A stretch of DNA of 5,556 bases, taken from assembly GCA_027083075.1 (NCBI GenBank), contig JALWQQ010000128.1:1-5556 (forward strand), in the 5' to 3' direction. The notes beneath the pieces are model-generated. The model saw nothing but the letters and a program-made list of their open reading frames with translations. It did not search any database and was not told where the DNA came from. The position numbers and the translations under genes were made by a program. Source of the DNA: Campylobacteraceae bacterium (lineage in GTDB: Bacteria; Campylobacterota; Campylobacteria; Campylobacterales; Sulfurovaceae). This document shows, in pieces, positions 5,276-5,556 of this stretch. Every line of letters begins with the position of its first letter. Position 1 is the first letter of the stretch.

Positions 5276-5556
5276 GTGCGACAACGTACGATTGCCAAGC
5301 CCGTAGAGGTCGTCGGTATCGGTTTGCATCGCGGAGAGGCGGTACGTCTAAGACTCGAGCCGTTGGAAGCGAACAGCGGCATCGTCTTTTATCGCGAAGA
5401 TATTGCGATGAATGTACCGCTCTCGTATGAAGCGGTGATCGATACGACGATGGCAACGGTGATCGGCGAGGATATGTCGCGCTCTATCTCAACGATCGAA
5501 CACTTTCTCTCTGCGATCTATGCTTACGGCATCGACAATCTGCGCGTGATAGTCGA
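5276..5556 (+). CDS. lpxC: UDP-3-O-acyl-N-acetylglucosamine deacetylase LpxC (3' part beyond window)
   Basis: LpxC removes the acetyl group from UDP-3-O-acyl-GlcNAc, the committed step of lipid A synthesis at the cytoplasmic face of the inner membrane. Translating from the GTG at 5276 gives 93 complete codons to the window edge, about a third of the usual 295-305 residues. The N-terminus [20 protein letters not shown] is the standard LpxC opening (the R/KQRT start and the GIGLH segment). TTMATVIG at 57-64 and STIEHFLSA at 72-80 follow, where Glu75 and His76 correspond to E. coli Glu78 (catalytic base) and His79 (zinc ligand). The remaining zinc ligands lie outside the window. An in-frame ATG at 5237 would add 13 residues but sits at the predicted transcript start and has no ribosome site. 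The gene is separated from the M23 gene by 83 bp and has its own promoter. Confidence 0.95.
   Translation, partial: MRQRTIAKPVEVVGIGLHRGEAVRLRLEPLEANSGIVFYREDIAMNVPLSYEAVIDTTMATVIGEDMSRSISTIEHFLSAIYAYGIDNLRVIV

Noticed and set aside
5274..5306. ATG at 5274 as lpxC start or as a short leader peptide
   Set aside because: It is out of frame with LpxC and reaches a TAG after ten codons; its closeness to the GTG at 5276 looks incidental, though it could compete slightly for initiation.
1..5556. CRISPR array, insertion sequence, tRNA/rRNA, toxin-antitoxin or defence genes
   Set aside because: No direct repeat series, terminal inverted repeats, cloverleaf or rRNA-like stretch was seen, and every stretch of more than 90 bp is accounted for by an identified housekeeping gene.

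Overview
The window looks like a chromosomal housekeeping region of a member of the Campylobacterota (the former Epsilonproteobacteria). Three things suggest this. PlsY carries a lineage-typical insert (VVKAKDPLLAKKLG) after its first active-site motif. The M23 peptidase is of the Ig-like plus LytM type and sits directly before lpxC, an arrangement I remember from Campylobacter. The promoters also have the T-run/GG/TATAAT shape of this group. Base composition is close to balanced by eye, which is high for the phylum and hints at a sulfur- or hydrogen-oxidising lineage (Sulfurovum/Nitratifractor/Hydrogenimonas-like). The genus cannot be fixed from this sequence.

Layout. The left 0.9 kb is transcribed leftward: plsY (glycerol-3-phosphate acyltransferase) overlaps folB (dihydroneopterin aldolase) by 4 bp, and folB runs off the left edge. 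An 84-bp divergent intergenic region (896-979) holds a clear rightward promoter and a weaker leftward candidate. From 980 to 5192 a tightly packed rightward unit encodes nadA (quinolinate synthase), nadC (quinolinate phosphoribosyltransferase), a DHH/DHHA1 phosphoesterase of the NrnA type, and a membrane-anchored M23 peptidase. The junctions are a 4-bp overlap, a 3-bp gap and a 4-bp overlap. After an 83-bp gap with a near-consensus promoter, lpxC (lipid A deacetylase) begins and runs off the right edge.

How the genes relate. nadA and nadC perform consecutive steps of de novo NAD synthesis (iminoaspartate to quinolinate to nicotinate mononucleotide). The DHH enzyme probably degrades very short RNA and/or pAp in the cytoplasm. 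The M23 protein and lpxC act in the cell envelope (peptidoglycan and outer-membrane lipid A), and plsY supplies lysophosphatidate for membrane lipids. The whole window is coding except for the two short promoter-bearing gaps.

I found no mobile element, CRISPR array, RNA gene or toxin/defence locus, and nothing I would call a new biological system. The most interesting signals are small: an 18-bp palindrome on the nadA -10 element, a hairpin at the start of the lpxC leader, a 10-bp-arm inverted repeat inside the M23 gene, and a strong excess of GATC/CGATCG.
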